The notes under the pieces are model-generated. The model was given only the letters and a program-made list of their open reading frames with translations, did no database searches and had not been told where the DNA came from. Below are positions 8,465 through 16,149 of a stretch of DNA of 54,494 nt, one piece after another (positions within the stretch are counted from its first letter, which is position 1; the number at the start of each line of letters is the position of its first letter). The position numbers and the translations under genes are program-made. This DNA comes from Candidatus Saccharimonadota bacterium (GTDB taxonomy: Bacteria > Patescibacteriota > Saccharimonadia > Saccharimonadales > Saccharimonadaceae): contig JAFZBS010000005.1 in the NCBI GenBank assembly GCA_017561575.1, positions 1 to 54,494 of the forward strand, given 5' to 3'.

Positions 8465-8514
8465 ATTATATCACAGGGTGCATATTTTTGTAAAGACTTT
8501 AGATGTGCTATAAT
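8465..8514. promoter_or_regulatory. Divergent leaderless promoters of murA and pgk
   Basis: Minus-strand TATAAT at 8465-8470 ends 6 nt before the murA ATG (8458). Plus-strand TATAAT at 8509-8514, in the extended form TGCTATAAT, ends 6 nt before the pgk ATG (8521). Only 62 bp separate the two start codons. Confidence 0.7.
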
Positions 8515-8520
8515 TAACCT

Positions 8521-9573
8521 ATGAAGACAATCAAGGATATCAACGTACGAAACAAAACAGCCTTAGTCCGCGTCGACTATAATGTACCTTTAGAAAACGG
8601 CAAAATCACGAGCGACCTACGCATTCGCGCCAGTCTCCCAACTTTACAATATCTCCGTGAAAAAGGCGCCAAGAAAATCATCTTACTTTCACACCTCGGT
8701 CGCCCCGAAGGCAGAGACAAATCGTTGTCGCTAAAGCCAGTCGCAAGTGCCCTAAATGATCTTATTGGCAACGTCACTTTTATCGATGACGTTTCCGGTC
8801 CAGACGTTGAATCCGCTGCCAAAAAGACCAAAAATGGCGGCATTTTACTCCTTGAAAATCTCCGCTTTTCTGCTGGCGAAGAAAAAAACTCTCCGGACTA
8901 CATTCGCGAAATAATAGACTCTGTTAATCCTGATTTTTACGTCCAAGATGGCTTTGCGGTCGTTCACCGCGCTCACGCTTCTACCGACGCAGTCAAAGAA
9001 TATCTCCCAGTTTACGCTGGTCTCCTAGTTGAAAAAGAAGTTGAAAACCTCTCAAAGGTCATCAGCCATCCCGCCAAACCATTTTTGATGATTATCGGTG
9101 GCTCCAAGGTCGAAGACAAACAGCCCTTAATTGACCGTTTTGCACCTAAAGCCGACCAAATCGTCGTCGGTGGCAAAATTGCCGCCGATGGTTACAAATC
9201 AACTCACAAAAACGTCTATGTCGCCGAAGATTTCGATGAAGACGCCGAAGGCCACAAACTTGATACCGGCCCAGTCTCTACTGGCAAAATCGCAAACTAC
9301 ATCACCGACGCCAAAACTATTGTCTGGAACGGTTTACTCGGCAAAGCCGAAGATCCGGCTTATGCTACCTCTTCTACCATTGTCGCCGAATTAATGGGCG
9401 AAAAAGAAGACGCCACTACTATTATTTGCGGTGGCGACACTGCTGGTTTTGTTGAAAACCTCACCGCCGAGCACAAAAGCCTCAAATATTCTCTTCTCTC
9501 CACCGGTGGTGGCGCCGCACTTGAATATTTACTCGGCAAAAAACTCCCTGGTCTCGAAGCCATAGAGCAATAA
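8521..9573 (+). CDS. pgk: Phosphoglycerate kinase, short form
   Basis: 350 aa; converts 1,3-bisphosphoglycerate and ADP to 3-phosphoglycerate and ATP in glycolysis. Substrate-side motifs are clear: RVDYNVP (17-23), LLSHLGRPEG, ENLRF and HRAHAS. The C-terminal nucleotide domain has GGSKVEDK, VWNG and CGGDTAGF, ending STGGGAALEYLLGKKLPGLEAI. Typical bacterial PGKs are 390-400 aa; the missing ~40 residues fall between the GGSKV region and the WNG motif. The usual GPMGVFE after WN reads GLLGKAED. The gene ends 1 bp before the end of the convergent pyk gene, so the two 3' ends meet back to back. Confidence 0.93.
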   Translation: MKTIKDINVRNKTALVRVDYNVPLENGKITSDLRIRASLPTLQYLREKGAKKIILLSHLGRPEGRDKSLSLKPVASALNDLIGNVTFIDDVSGPDVESAAKKTKNGGILLLENLRFSAGEEKNSPDYIREIIDSVNPDFYVQDGFAVVHRAHASTDAVKEYLPVYAGLLVEKEVENLSKVISHPAKPFLMIIGGSKVEDKQPLIDRFAPKADQIVVGGKIAADGYKSTHKNVYVAEDFDEDAEGHKLDTGPVSTGKIANYITDAKTIVWNGLLGKAEDPAYATSSTIVAELMGEKEDATTIICGGDTAGFVENLTAEHKSLKYSLLSTGGGAALEYLLGKKLPGLEAIEQ

Positions 9574-9574
9574 T

Positions 9575-11008
9575 TTAAATCTTTCTCACCATCACGGTGT
9601 CAGTGCCATATCTGTTTTTGTCGCCAGAAACAATCACCGCAAGCAAATCTTTTTTACCTTCTTTAGTTTTAAGGTAACCGCTTTTCTTCAGTTCCTTGAC
9701 AAGGTCCATTCCAAAATGCTCCGAATATGGTCTTACAAACGCCGAATTCGCATATATGAGAGCTAGCTGATTTGCTACTCGCTGATTAGAAGTTACCGAC
9801 ACAATTGGTACATTTGGCCTCTCCGACGCCATTTTGGTCGCCGTGGCCCCAGTTGCAGTTTGGCAAATAATCACATCCGCCTCAATTTTCTCCGCCAGTC
9901 TCGCCGTCGCTTCCGAAAGTGCATCGTAAATTACACTTTCGCCAGTCTCATATTTATGAATTCCCGCCACTGGTGAATTATTTTGCGTATAAAGAATCAC
10001 TTTCTTCATTTCCTTCACCGTCTCGACAGGATAAGAACCATTTGCCGTTTCATCCGACAACATCACCACATCCGCCCCCTGTATTACAGCCGTCGCCACG
10101 TCCGATACTTCCGCTCTTGTTGGCTCCGGATTGTCCACCATTGACGACATCATTTGTGTTGCTACAATCGCAAGCTTGCCGTATATCCGGCACAGCGCTA
10201 TGAGTTTCCTCTGTATTATCGGCACCACTTCCGCCCCCGCTTCAACCGCCATGTCGCCCCTCGCCACCATAATGCCATCTGACACTTTGACGATTTCCTC
10301 CAAATTTTCATCCGAGGCAATCGCTTTTTTTGTCTCAATTTTGGCAATGACCTTCGCCGTCGAGCCATACGAGAGCAAAATTTGTTTTAGTTTTTCTATA
10401 TCACTCGCCGATTGCACAAATGACAACGACACGTAATCATAATCCTGTGAAGCTCCATACTCAATATCAGCTAAATCTTTTTCGGTCAAAATATCCCCGC
10501 CAAAATCCGTATCCGGTAAATTAATACCTTTTTTAGACATAATAAAACCATCATTTAAAATCTCGATTTTTATTGCGGTATCACTTACAATTTCACGAAT
10601 CACCGCCTTCACCTTACCATCAAACATCGACAATGGCTCGCCCACACGACATTTTTCCGCCAAATTAAACTGCACTGGCACCACAAACCCACCATCATGT
10701 TCAAAGCGAGTATCTGATTCAAGAGTCAACTCATCACCTTTATGCAAATCAAGCCTATTATCCTTTAGCATTCCCAAACGAATTTTTGGCCCCTGCAAAT
10801 CCTGCAAAATCGCCACACTACGCCCTTTTTTCTTGGCCGCTTCCCTAATCCATTTTATCTGTTGGTCACGCTCTTCACCTGAGCCATGCGAACAATTCAA
10901 TCTACAACCATTCACGCCGGCCATAATCATCTCCTCGATAATTTCCGGTGAATTCGTCGCTGGCCCTACCGTCGCCAAAATCTTTGTCCGCTTAAAAAAC
11001 TTGCTCAT
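9575..11008 (-). CDS. pyk: Pyruvate kinase
   Basis: 477 aa; makes pyruvate and ATP from PEP and ADP, the last glycolytic step. Motifs: TKILATVGPATNSPEIIEEM (7-26), RLNCSHG, LQDLQGPKIRLG, AKIETKKAI (catalytic lysine), VARGDMAVE, ATQMMSSMVDNPEPTRAEVSD and the C-terminal allosteric-type domain (TGATATKMASERPNVPIVSVT). Length is normal. The likely promoter is TAATAT (11015-11020), 6 nt before the ATG, again leaderless. It converges with pgk, so both lower-glycolysis ATP-yielding enzymes lie together on opposite strands. Confidence 0.95.
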   Translation of the reverse strand: MSKFFKRTKILATVGPATNSPEIIEEMIMAGVNGCRLNCSHGSGEERDQQIKWIREAAKKKGRSVAILQDLQGPKIRLGMLKDNRLDLHKGDELTLESDTRFEHDGGFVVPVQFNLAEKCRVGEPLSMFDGKVKAVIREIVSDTAIKIEILNDGFIMSKKGINLPDTDFGGDILTEKDLADIEYGASQDYDYVSLSFVQSASDIEKLKQILLSYGSTAKVIAKIETKKAIASDENLEEIVKVSDGIMVARGDMAVEAGAEVVPIIQRKLIALCRIYGKLAIVATQMMSSMVDNPEPTRAEVSDVATAVIQGADVVMLSDETANGSYPVETVKEMKKVILYTQNNSPVAGIHKYETGESVIYDALSEATARLAEKIEADVIICQTATGATATKMASERPNVPIVSVTSNQRVANQLALIYANSAFVRPYSEHFGMDLVKELKKSGYLKTKEGKKDLLAVIVSGDKNRYGTDTVMVRKI

Positions 11009-11054
11009 ATAATTATATTACCACAATTTAAACTTTTTATGCTAAAATAAAACC

Positions 11055-11609
11055 ATGGGTACTACCAAAAAATCAAAATCTTCAAAAAAGACCACTAAAC
11101 CCACCCCACAAAAAACCCGAGCAAGAGCTACCAAAATTTCCGCCCACACTCCTCGCGTCAGCACAGCTCGACGGAGCACCAAATCAAGCAAATCTCGTCA
11201 ATTATTTTTGATTTCCAAACGCTCCATCCTTGCCGTCATTATTCTAGCCATGCTCACCGTTATTTTAACCCTCCTATTCTCTAACTTCTACGACCCAGAA
11301 AAACTCACCACCAAAAGAATCGAGGAAATCACTGCCGATTATTATGAAACCTACTTTTACCCCCGCATCGAGAATTATGGCACTACCGACAAATCTATGT
11401 CCGATATTATGTCACGCTACAAAGAAACCGGCTTCTCCAAAATCACGCTTCGCCAGCTCCTTCTCTTTGATAGCGCGCGTCACGCTGATCTCTCCAAACT
11501 TCTCACCAAATATTGCGATCCCGAGGCCACTTATGTCAAAATATACCCCGACGAGCCCTATGGTAAAACCGATTATCACGTAGATTATACCTATTCTTGT
11601 GCATTTTAA
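11055..11609 (+). CDS. Small single-pass membrane protein, function unknown
   Basis: 184 aa. Residues 1-55 are strongly basic and low in complexity (many Lys, Thr, Ser). One transmembrane helix follows (about 58-80; SILAVIILAMLTVILTLLF), then an extracytoplasmic domain of about 100 aa with EEITADYYETYFYPRIENY and two cysteines near the end (KYCDPEATYVKIYPDEPYG, YSCAF) that may form a disulfide. I do not recognise the family. TAAAAT at 11043-11048 ends 6 nt before the ATG, giving a leaderless start. Its promoter diverges from the pyk promoter. Membrane anchoring is well supported; the role is not. Confidence 0.75.
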   Translation: MGTTKKSKSSKKTTKPTPQKTRARATKISAHTPRVSTARRSTKSSKSRQLFLISKRSILAVIILAMLTVILTLLFSNFYDPEKLTTKRIEEITADYYETYFYPRIENYGTTDKSMSDIMSRYKETGFSKITLRQLLLFDSARHADLSKLLTKYCDPEATYVKIYPDEPYGKTDYHVDYTYSCAF

Positions 11610-11611
11610 GC

Positions 11612-11640
11612 TTGACTTTTTTAGTAAAGTGTGCTATAAT
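11612..11640 (+). promoter_or_regulatory. Consensus promoter of the GC-rich secreted-protein gene
   Basis: TTGACT (11612-11617), 17-bp spacer, TATAAT (11635-11640) in the extended form TGCTATAAT. The ~85-nt leader ends in a strong Shine-Dalgarno AGGAGGAAAA before the ATG at 11732, unlike the leaderless neighbours. Confidence 0.75.
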
Positions 11641-11731
11641 TAAAGTATTCGTGTTCTCATGACGTACCTTAATTTTTAGTGTTTTATTAGGGTGCGCCAA
11701 AAAATCTTATTGTTATGAGGAGGAAAAACTC

Positions 11732-12553
11732 ATGAAAAAAACAATAGTATTCATTTTGGCAATCGTTCTTGCCGTTGGCATCTTAGCCACCGGCACCCTG
11801 GCAGCCACCTGGACTAGTCGCCAAGAAAAAGCTCACGAGCTCGCCGACGGCGCGCGCGAATTGGGCTATGGCGACGACAGCCCCGCCGTCGTTGTAATGC
11901 AGGATATCTGGTGGTTGGAGCATGGCTCCGACTTCGAGGGATCCTACTACTACAGCGCCCGCACCGGGCGGTACTACACCCTCACCCCCAGCGAGGGACG
12001 CGGCGCCGACGGTAGCTACTTTGATGGTGAGTACCAGTGGTACTTGGATGAGGAGTCCGGGTACTACTACCGCTACGACCGAAATGGTCGTTGCGTATGG
12101 GGCGAGCGCGCCCGGTACTACGAAGAGTACCAGGGGCGCAAGCTCTGGTTCGGTCTCGTCACAGATGTCGACAAATACGTCGACAAAACGGAAGCCGAGC
12201 AGGTGGCCAGATTCATCCTGTCCTACACGGATGGGACCGAATCTACCCGGTTTAAGGCAGAGCTGGCCTGGTGCCTGCTAAACTGCAAAGGCGGTGGCAC
12301 CATGAAGAAGGCCCTCGACAAGTTCGAGGACTATAATTCTAAGCTCAAGCTCGACACCGACCGCGGCAAAGAAGCCCTGGCTATCGCCAAGGACGTCCTG
12401 TTCCGCCTTGCGGCGGAAAACAGCGGCGTCGTAGCCTCCGGACGAGTCCTGCCTAAGGACTATTCCTGGATGTGGGAATACGATGGCGAAATCTACTTCC
12501 GCCAATCCAGGAACGGGGAGAACTGGGATCACTCCAGTGATTCCCCCTACTAA
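11732..12553 (+). CDS. Secreted aromatic-rich protein, possible SleB/CwlJ-like wall hydrolase
   Basis: 273 aa with a clear signal peptide (MKKTIVFILAIVLAVGILAT, cleavage likely near ALAA about residue 25). Residues 60-130 are rich in Tyr/Trp with repeats such as YYYSARTGRYY and SGYYYRYDRNGRCVWG, somewhat like WW or choline-binding repeats. The C-terminal ~115 residues (EAEQVARFILSYTDG, ELAWCLLNCKGGG, GRVLPKDYSWMWEYDGEIYF) resemble the end of SleB/CwlJ cell-wall hydrolases; this is a weak, motif-level call. The gene is visibly richer in GC than its neighbours, uses C/G-ending codons and has a strong ribosome-binding site, so recent transfer is plausible. A terminator follows directly. Confidence 0.7.
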   Translation: MKKTIVFILAIVLAVGILATGTLAATWTSRQEKAHELADGARELGYGDDSPAVVVMQDIWWLEHGSDFEGSYYYSARTGRYYTLTPSEGRGADGSYFDGEYQWYLDEESGYYYRYDRNGRCVWGERARYYEEYQGRKLWFGLVTDVDKYVDKTEAEQVARFILSYTDGTESTRFKAELAWCLLNCKGGGTMKKALDKFEDYNSKLKLDTDRGKEALAIAKDVLFRLAAENSGVVASGRVLPKDYSWMWEYDGEIYFRQSRNGENWDHSSDSPY

Positions 12554-12560
12554 AACACTA

Positions 12561-12592
12561 GGAAAATCCCCGGCAGCCAGCCGGGGTTTTCC
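12561..12592 (+). terminator. Intrinsic terminator of the 11732-12553 gene
   Basis: GGAAAA-T-CCCCGGC / GCCGGGG-TTTTCC stem (13 paired bases, one bulged T, loop AGCCA). Confidence 0.85.
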
Positions 12593-12633
12593 ATTCTTGC
12601 ATTTTTTCACCATTCTTGCTATAATATATATGC

Positions 12634-12708
12634 GGTCTCTTAGTATAACGGTTAGTACATCGGGTTTTCATCCCGACAACGCGGGTTCGACTCCCGCAGA
12701 GATCACCA
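12634..12708 (+). tRNA. tRNA-Glu (TTC)
   Basis: 75 nt with encoded CCA. Acceptor GGTCTCT/AGAGATC (one G-T pair), anticodon loop TTTTCAT with anticodon TTC, D-loop with GG, T-loop TTCGACT. All standard. A TATAAT at 12620-12625 lies 8 nt upstream. The last 20 nt recur at 12876-12895. Confidence 0.95.
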
Positions 12709-12719
12709 AGAATAAAAAG

Positions 12720-12743
12720 AAGCCCTTCAGGGCTTGTTTTTTA
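12720..12743 (+). terminator. Terminator after tRNA-Glu
   Basis: AAGCCC-TTCA-GGGCTT stem followed by GTTTTTT. Confidence 0.85.
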
Positions 12744-12801
12744 TTCTTTGATTTTTGACGGGAGACGAACCCGTAGGGTTCGCTCGTGGTAGGAACCGAG
12801 C

Positions 12802-12830
12802 AAAAATCCAGAATTTATTCTGGATTTTTT
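12802..12830 (+). terminator. Second terminator-like stem in the tRNA-Glu tail region
   Basis: 12-bp stem AAAAATCCAGAA / TTCTGGATTTTT with loop TTTA; symmetric, so it could act on either strand. Confidence 0.6.
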
Positions 12831-12848
12831 GAGGTGACGCCCCACGAA

Positions 12849-12875
12849 TTGTTTCGCGCATATAGCGCGAAACAA
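12849..12875. repeat. Perfect 11-bp inverted repeat before the tRNA-Glu tail copy
   Basis: TTGTTTCGCGC-ATATA-GCGCGAAACAA, directly abutting the second copy of the tRNA 3' end at 12876. Confidence 0.7.
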
Positions 12876-12913
12876 ACTCCCGCAGAGATCACCAAAATTA
12901 TTCTATAAAAAAC

Positions 12914-12937
12914 GCCCCGTAGGGCTGTTTTTTATTC
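12914..12937 (+). terminator. Terminator after the tRNA-Glu tail copy
   Basis: GCCC-CGTA-GGGC stem followed by TGTTTTTT. Similar in form to the one after the true tRNA; it faces the end of the convergent gene at 12947. Confidence 0.6.
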
Positions 12938-12946
12938 ATTGAGCCA

Positions 12947-14437
12947 TCATAGTCCTTGTGCTGGGTTGATTGGGTCCGAGTTTTGATTACTTTCGCCAGA
13001 AACAATCTCAGGTGTTTTTGGTTTACGGTCGTGCTTCTTCTTTACGATTATCGCCACTACTACGCTAATAATTAAGACTCCGCCAACAATACAGGAAACC
13101 AGGACCGGAATGTTTACGTTCGATCCGGTGTCGCTATTAGAAACGTCTTGCACTTCGCCGGTAGTGGTTTCTGTGCTGTCATTAAGGAATGATGCCGGCG
13201 CTGCTCCTTGGTTGATAGAGATCTCAGCCCCATTGACGTAAAGCTTATAGCCATTGGCATAAATATTTGAGTTATCAGACGTAGTGTTCACTAATGAAGC
13301 TACATATGAATCGCCAGTCAAAACGACGATAGATTCTGCGTCTAATGTTAGTTTTATATTTCCGCCGTTCTCAACAGTGCCTTTATAGTAACTCCCAGTT
13401 AGGTTCATATTTAGCGAAGAAATGCTATCGATAACGATATCACCAATAATCTCTTGTGAAGTCGCATTCAAAGTTACATTGCCGCCGTTTGAACCAGAAG
13501 TGCCCCATTTGCCGCTCTGCGCGCGTAAGAATGCGCCGGTAGAGTCATTGTTTGTGAACTTGTTGCTCGTAAGGTTGATTACCGCGGTTGTATTGGTGAT
13601 AAAGAAATGATCGCCTTTATTCGTAATGAATGTGCTATTCTTAGCTGTAAAAGTACCAGTGCCAGTTTCGGCATCGCCGCTCATGGATTGGTAAATAAAG
13701 ATATTCTTGTATGTCTCGGAATTGCCATTGAGCTTGTTATTCGTATCGGTTACCGTGGTCGATTCTAGCGTGACGCTATTTAGGCCCTCAATTACGACGC
13801 CCTCAGACGCAGTTGCGGTGAGCTTGGCATTTTTAACGGTAATATCAGCGGTAGAATAAATCGCCGGGCTACCAGTACCACTAGAAGTGTAGCTACCGCC
13901 CTCAATAGTGAGTGTTCCGCCACCACGATCACTACGAATTGGCGCAGAAGAATTGCCCGAAGTTTCTACGGTTAGATTAGTAGCATTAAGCGTGCCGCCG
14001 CCAGTAACCATAACACCGCCGGAATTATTGGAGCTAGTCGTGATTTTTGTGTCGGTAATATTAATCGTACCGGAATCATAAGCAAAGACAGCATTAGCAT
14101 GGGAGCCATTAGTAGTGATTGTGCCACCTGTAATATTTAGAGTTGCTTTGTTATACGCAAAGACTGCGGCATTGGTACCATAAAAGTCAGAGTTGTCACC
14201 ACTATCGTCGCCAGTTTTATTAATTGTAGGATTAGAAATAGTGACCGTAGCGCCAGAAACTAAAAGAGCGTTCTCAGCTGAGCCAGTGCTAGAATAGCTT
14301 TGATCTGACAGAGTAGCGTCACTAGTTAGCTCGGTAGCGCCACTATGTGAAACATTGCTTGAATCCTGTCCACCAGGCGCTCCACCTGGACCACCGCTCG
14401 GTGGTGTGCCCCCTGGTTGTTGTCCTTGATTTTGCAT
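12947..14437 (-). CDS. Beta-helix repeat surface protein with C-terminal membrane anchor and no signal peptide
   Basis: 496 aa. Residues 1-25 are a Gly/Pro/Gln-rich stretch. Residues 30-420 are Thr/Asn/Ser-rich with repeated beta-solenoid strands (for example ATLNITGGTITTNGSHANAVF, DSGTINITDTKITTS and GTLNATNLTVETSG). One transmembrane helix lies at about 447-470 and a short basic cytosolic tail follows (KKKHDRKPK). The start is fixed by a good ribosome-binding site (CAAGGAGCTTATATG) and a TATAAT at 14463-14468, yet no signal peptide is present. Similar Thr/Gly-rich proteins occur on gut Firmicutes; transfer from there is possible. Probable adhesin or surface filler; not known. Confidence 0.8.
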   Translation of the reverse strand: MQNQGQQPGGTPPSGGPGGAPGGQDSSNVSHSGATELTSDATLSDQSYSSTGSAENALLVSGATVTISNPTINKTGDDSGDNSDFYGTNAAVFAYNKATLNITGGTITTNGSHANAVFAYDSGTINITDTKITTSSNNSGGVMVTGGGTLNATNLTVETSGNSSAPIRSDRGGGTLTIEGGSYTSSGTGSPAIYSTADITVKNAKLTATASEGVVIEGLNSVTLESTTVTDTNNKLNGNSETYKNIFIYQSMSGDAETGTGTFTAKNSTFITNKGDHFFITNTTAVINLTSNKFTNNDSTGAFLRAQSGKWGTSGSNGGNVTLNATSQEIIGDIVIDSISSLNMNLTGSYYKGTVENGGNIKLTLDAESIVVLTGDSYVASLVNTTSDNSNIYANGYKLYVNGAEISINQGAAPASFLNDSTETTTGEVQDVSNSDTGSNVNIPVLVSCIVGGVLIISVVVAIIVKKKHDRKPKTPEIVSGESNQNSDPINPAQGL

Positions 14438-14462
14438 ATAAGCTCCTTGTTTTCTATTATTA

Positions 14463-14468
14463 ATTATA
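14463..14468 (-). promoter_or_regulatory. -10 element of the beta-helix protein gene
   Basis: TATAAT (GGTATAATTAA on the minus strand), followed by a leader of about 20 nt with AAGGAG before the ATG at 14437. Confidence 0.55.
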
Positions 14469-14531
14469 CCGTAAAAGCTTAAAAATAAGCTTAAAACGAT
14501 ATATTATAAGAATCGCACTATTAAGCTTTCT

Positions 14532-14583
14532 CATTGACATTGTAAGCTCTTAAGAGAGCTTTTGCATTGACATTGGCGGCTCT
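14532..14583 (+). repeat. 52-bp direct repeat, downstream end of the redox operon
   Basis: Runs from CATTGACATTG to GGCGGCTCT. It contains an internal duplication of CATTGACATTG around a 7-bp stem AAGCTCT-TAAG-AGAGCTT. The copy at 17577-17627 is the same except for one missing T. The two copies bracket exactly the four minus-strand genes 14614-17508. Confidence 0.9.
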
Positions 14584-14613
14584 TTTTTCTTTGAGGTTAC
14601 ACTTAAAGCGGTA

Positions 14614-15105
14614 TTATTCGGCGCTAAAGGCCACAGATACGCTGCCGTCGCCAAGGTTTGGTAAGTTATCGATATGTCCAATTTTCGTATAGCTATAGCT
14701 TGTATCGAAAGATTTATAGAATATAACGAGACAATTGTCGCCAAATAGCATTACGTCGCCAGCCTCGATATGCTTCGGGCTATAAGTATTTGTTGGCAAC
14801 GAATTATCTAGATAAACATATTTTTCGTTACTATTTAAATCACTCATAGATACTTCTAGCGGTAGCTCTTTCAAAAGCGCAGAAACAGTAGAATTATCTT
14901 CTAATTCTATCTCTAGCCTCTCGCCATTTATGGTCGCATATATTTTATCCATTTTTGCAGTCTCCGTTTGCGAATTCGTAGGATTTAGGTTTGGATCAGT
15001 GTCTGGCTTACGATTGTTTATTAAAATCGCTGCAACAACTACCGAAACGATAATGACAACTAGAATCGGTATAGATATTGTCAGCTTTTTATTTAACACA
15101 GACAT
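14614..15105 (-). CDS. Membrane-anchored cyclophilin-like fold protein
   Basis: 163 aa. One N-terminal membrane segment (about 7-29; LTISIPILVVIIVSVVVAA), an Asn/Thr-rich linker, then a cyclophilin-like domain of the small bacterial type (about 52-163; IYATINGERLEIELEDNSTV, SALLKELPLEVSMSDL, EAGDVMLFGDNCLVIFY, GSVSVAFSAE). This domain is commonly found beside flavodoxins and reductases in Firmicutes; its biochemical role is unknown. The gene is the last of a four-gene operon, 1 nt after the hydrolase stop, with GAGGA overlapping that stop as the ribosome-binding site. Export to the outer face of the membrane is likely. Confidence 0.8.
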   Translation of the reverse strand: MSVLNKKLTISIPILVVIIVSVVVAAILINNRKPDTDPNLNPTNSQTETAKMDKIYATINGERLEIELEDNSTVSALLKELPLEVSMSDLNSNEKYVYLDNSLPTNTYSPKHIEAGDVMLFGDNCLVIFYKSFDTSYSYTKIGHIDNLPNLGDGSVSVAFSAE

Positions 15106-15106
15106 T

Positions 15107-16147
15107 TTAATCCTCTATATTCTCCCTGATAAAGCTTTCAATCTTATCAAACGGAATAATATCTTTCTGGTCATACAAGTCACAATGCGAAGCACCCTCT
15201 ACGATTAGGAGTTCTTTATTGCTATCGCGCGTTTCGCCAACTGGTGCATTGCCGGTATATGGCGCCGGTGCGTTGTTGGTTTCAAATTCGTGACCGGTCA
15301 TTCCAATAAATGAATCCTCGCCCATGTAGCGTGAATGTGCCTTTTCGCCATGAATTATCAGGACAGCATTCTTGATTTCGTTAGAATTCGTAAATGCCGT
15401 TGTGTTAGCGAGTGAAATATTGCCAGTCATTGCCCAGCCATCGTTGGAGTTAAGGCTACGCTTATGATATCCACGATCTGTTTTATAATATGCGTGGTAA
15501 TCTTTCAAGAATTGCGGTGCGTCTTCTGGCAACGGATCAATAACTCCGCCAGCACGCTTTAATTCGCCGTTTTTATAATCTTCGGTGCGCTGAGCATTGA
15601 TAGCTTCTTTTGCTTTTTGGCGCGACTCGGCGGAATCTTCGGAATCAAAGTAGCCATTACGAGCTACGCGTGGCATATCATACATTGTCATGCAGACAGT
15701 CGCTTTTATGCGCGTGTCTAGACAAGCTGTTTGAAGTGCTACGCCACCCCAACCACAAACTCCTATAATAGAAATCTTTTCTGGATCCACATTATCTAAA
15801 TTGCTTAAATAATCTACGGCTGACTGAAAATCTTCAACATTTAAATCCCAGCTCGTAACGTAGCGCGGTTCACCACCCGATTCGCCGGTGTAAGATGGAT
15901 CGAATGCGATAGTAAGGAAGCCGCGTTCGGCCATTTCTTGCGCATAAAGACCGCTAGACTGCTCTTTGACTGCGCCGTATGGACCAGAAACAGCAATGGC
16001 TGGGAGTTTTCCGCTCACATCTTTTGGCTCGTATAGATCTGCTGCAAGCTCAATTCCGAAGTGGTTCTTAAAGGTAACCTTTCTGTGGTTTACTTTGTCG
16101 CTTCTTGGGAAGACTTTATCCCATTCGTCAGTTAATTGTAATGCCAT
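15107..16147 (-). CDS. Alpha/beta hydrolase of the dienelactone-hydrolase/YcjY-like type
   Basis: 346 aa, cytosolic. An N-terminal substrate-lid region (VTFKNHFGIELAADLYEP) leads into the alpha/beta fold. The nucleophile elbow is GVCGWGG (about residue 155), with Cys or Gly where GxSxG is usual, so either Cys is the nucleophile, as in dienelactone hydrolases, or the site is altered. AVLIIHGEKAHSRYMGED carries the acid loop and VEGASHCDLYD the catalytic histidine. RBS GGAG before the ATG. Its neighbours are an aldo-keto reductase and a flavodoxin with 2-9 nt gaps, so they are surely co-transcribed. Substrate unknown. Confidence 0.85.
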   Translation of the reverse strand: MALQLTDEWDKVFPRSDKVNHRKVTFKNHFGIELAADLYEPKDVSGKLPAIAVSGPYGAVKEQSSGLYAQEMAERGFLTIAFDPSYTGESGGEPRYVTSWDLNVEDFQSAVDYLSNLDNVDPEKISIIGVCGWGGVALQTACLDTRIKATVCMTMYDMPRVARNGYFDSEDSAESRQKAKEAINAQRTEDYKNGELKRAGGVIDPLPEDAPQFLKDYHAYYKTDRGYHKRSLNSNDGWAMTGNISLANTTAFTNSNEIKNAVLIIHGEKAHSRYMGEDSFIGMTGHEFETNNAPAPYTGNAPVGETRDSNKELLIVEGASHCDLYDQKDIIPFDKIESFIRENIED

Positions 16148-16149
16148 TT

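Larger units (their letters stand above)
12690..12895 (+). repeat. Direct repeat of the tRNA-Glu 3' end around a hairpin-rich spacer
   Basis: A 20-bp exact repeat (ACTCCCGCAGAGATCACCAA) lies at 12690-12709, inside the tRNA, and at 12876-12895. Between them are a terminator (12720-12743), a hairpin CGAACCC-GTA-GGGTTCG, a second terminator-like stem (12802-12830) and a perfect 11-bp stem (12849-12875). A further terminator follows the second copy. Confidence 0.8.

Noticed and set aside
8577-8843. Long antisense ORFs across pgk, ligA, nusA and the FISUMP genes
   Set aside because: Shadows of real genes in other frames; no ribosome-binding sites and no family likeness.
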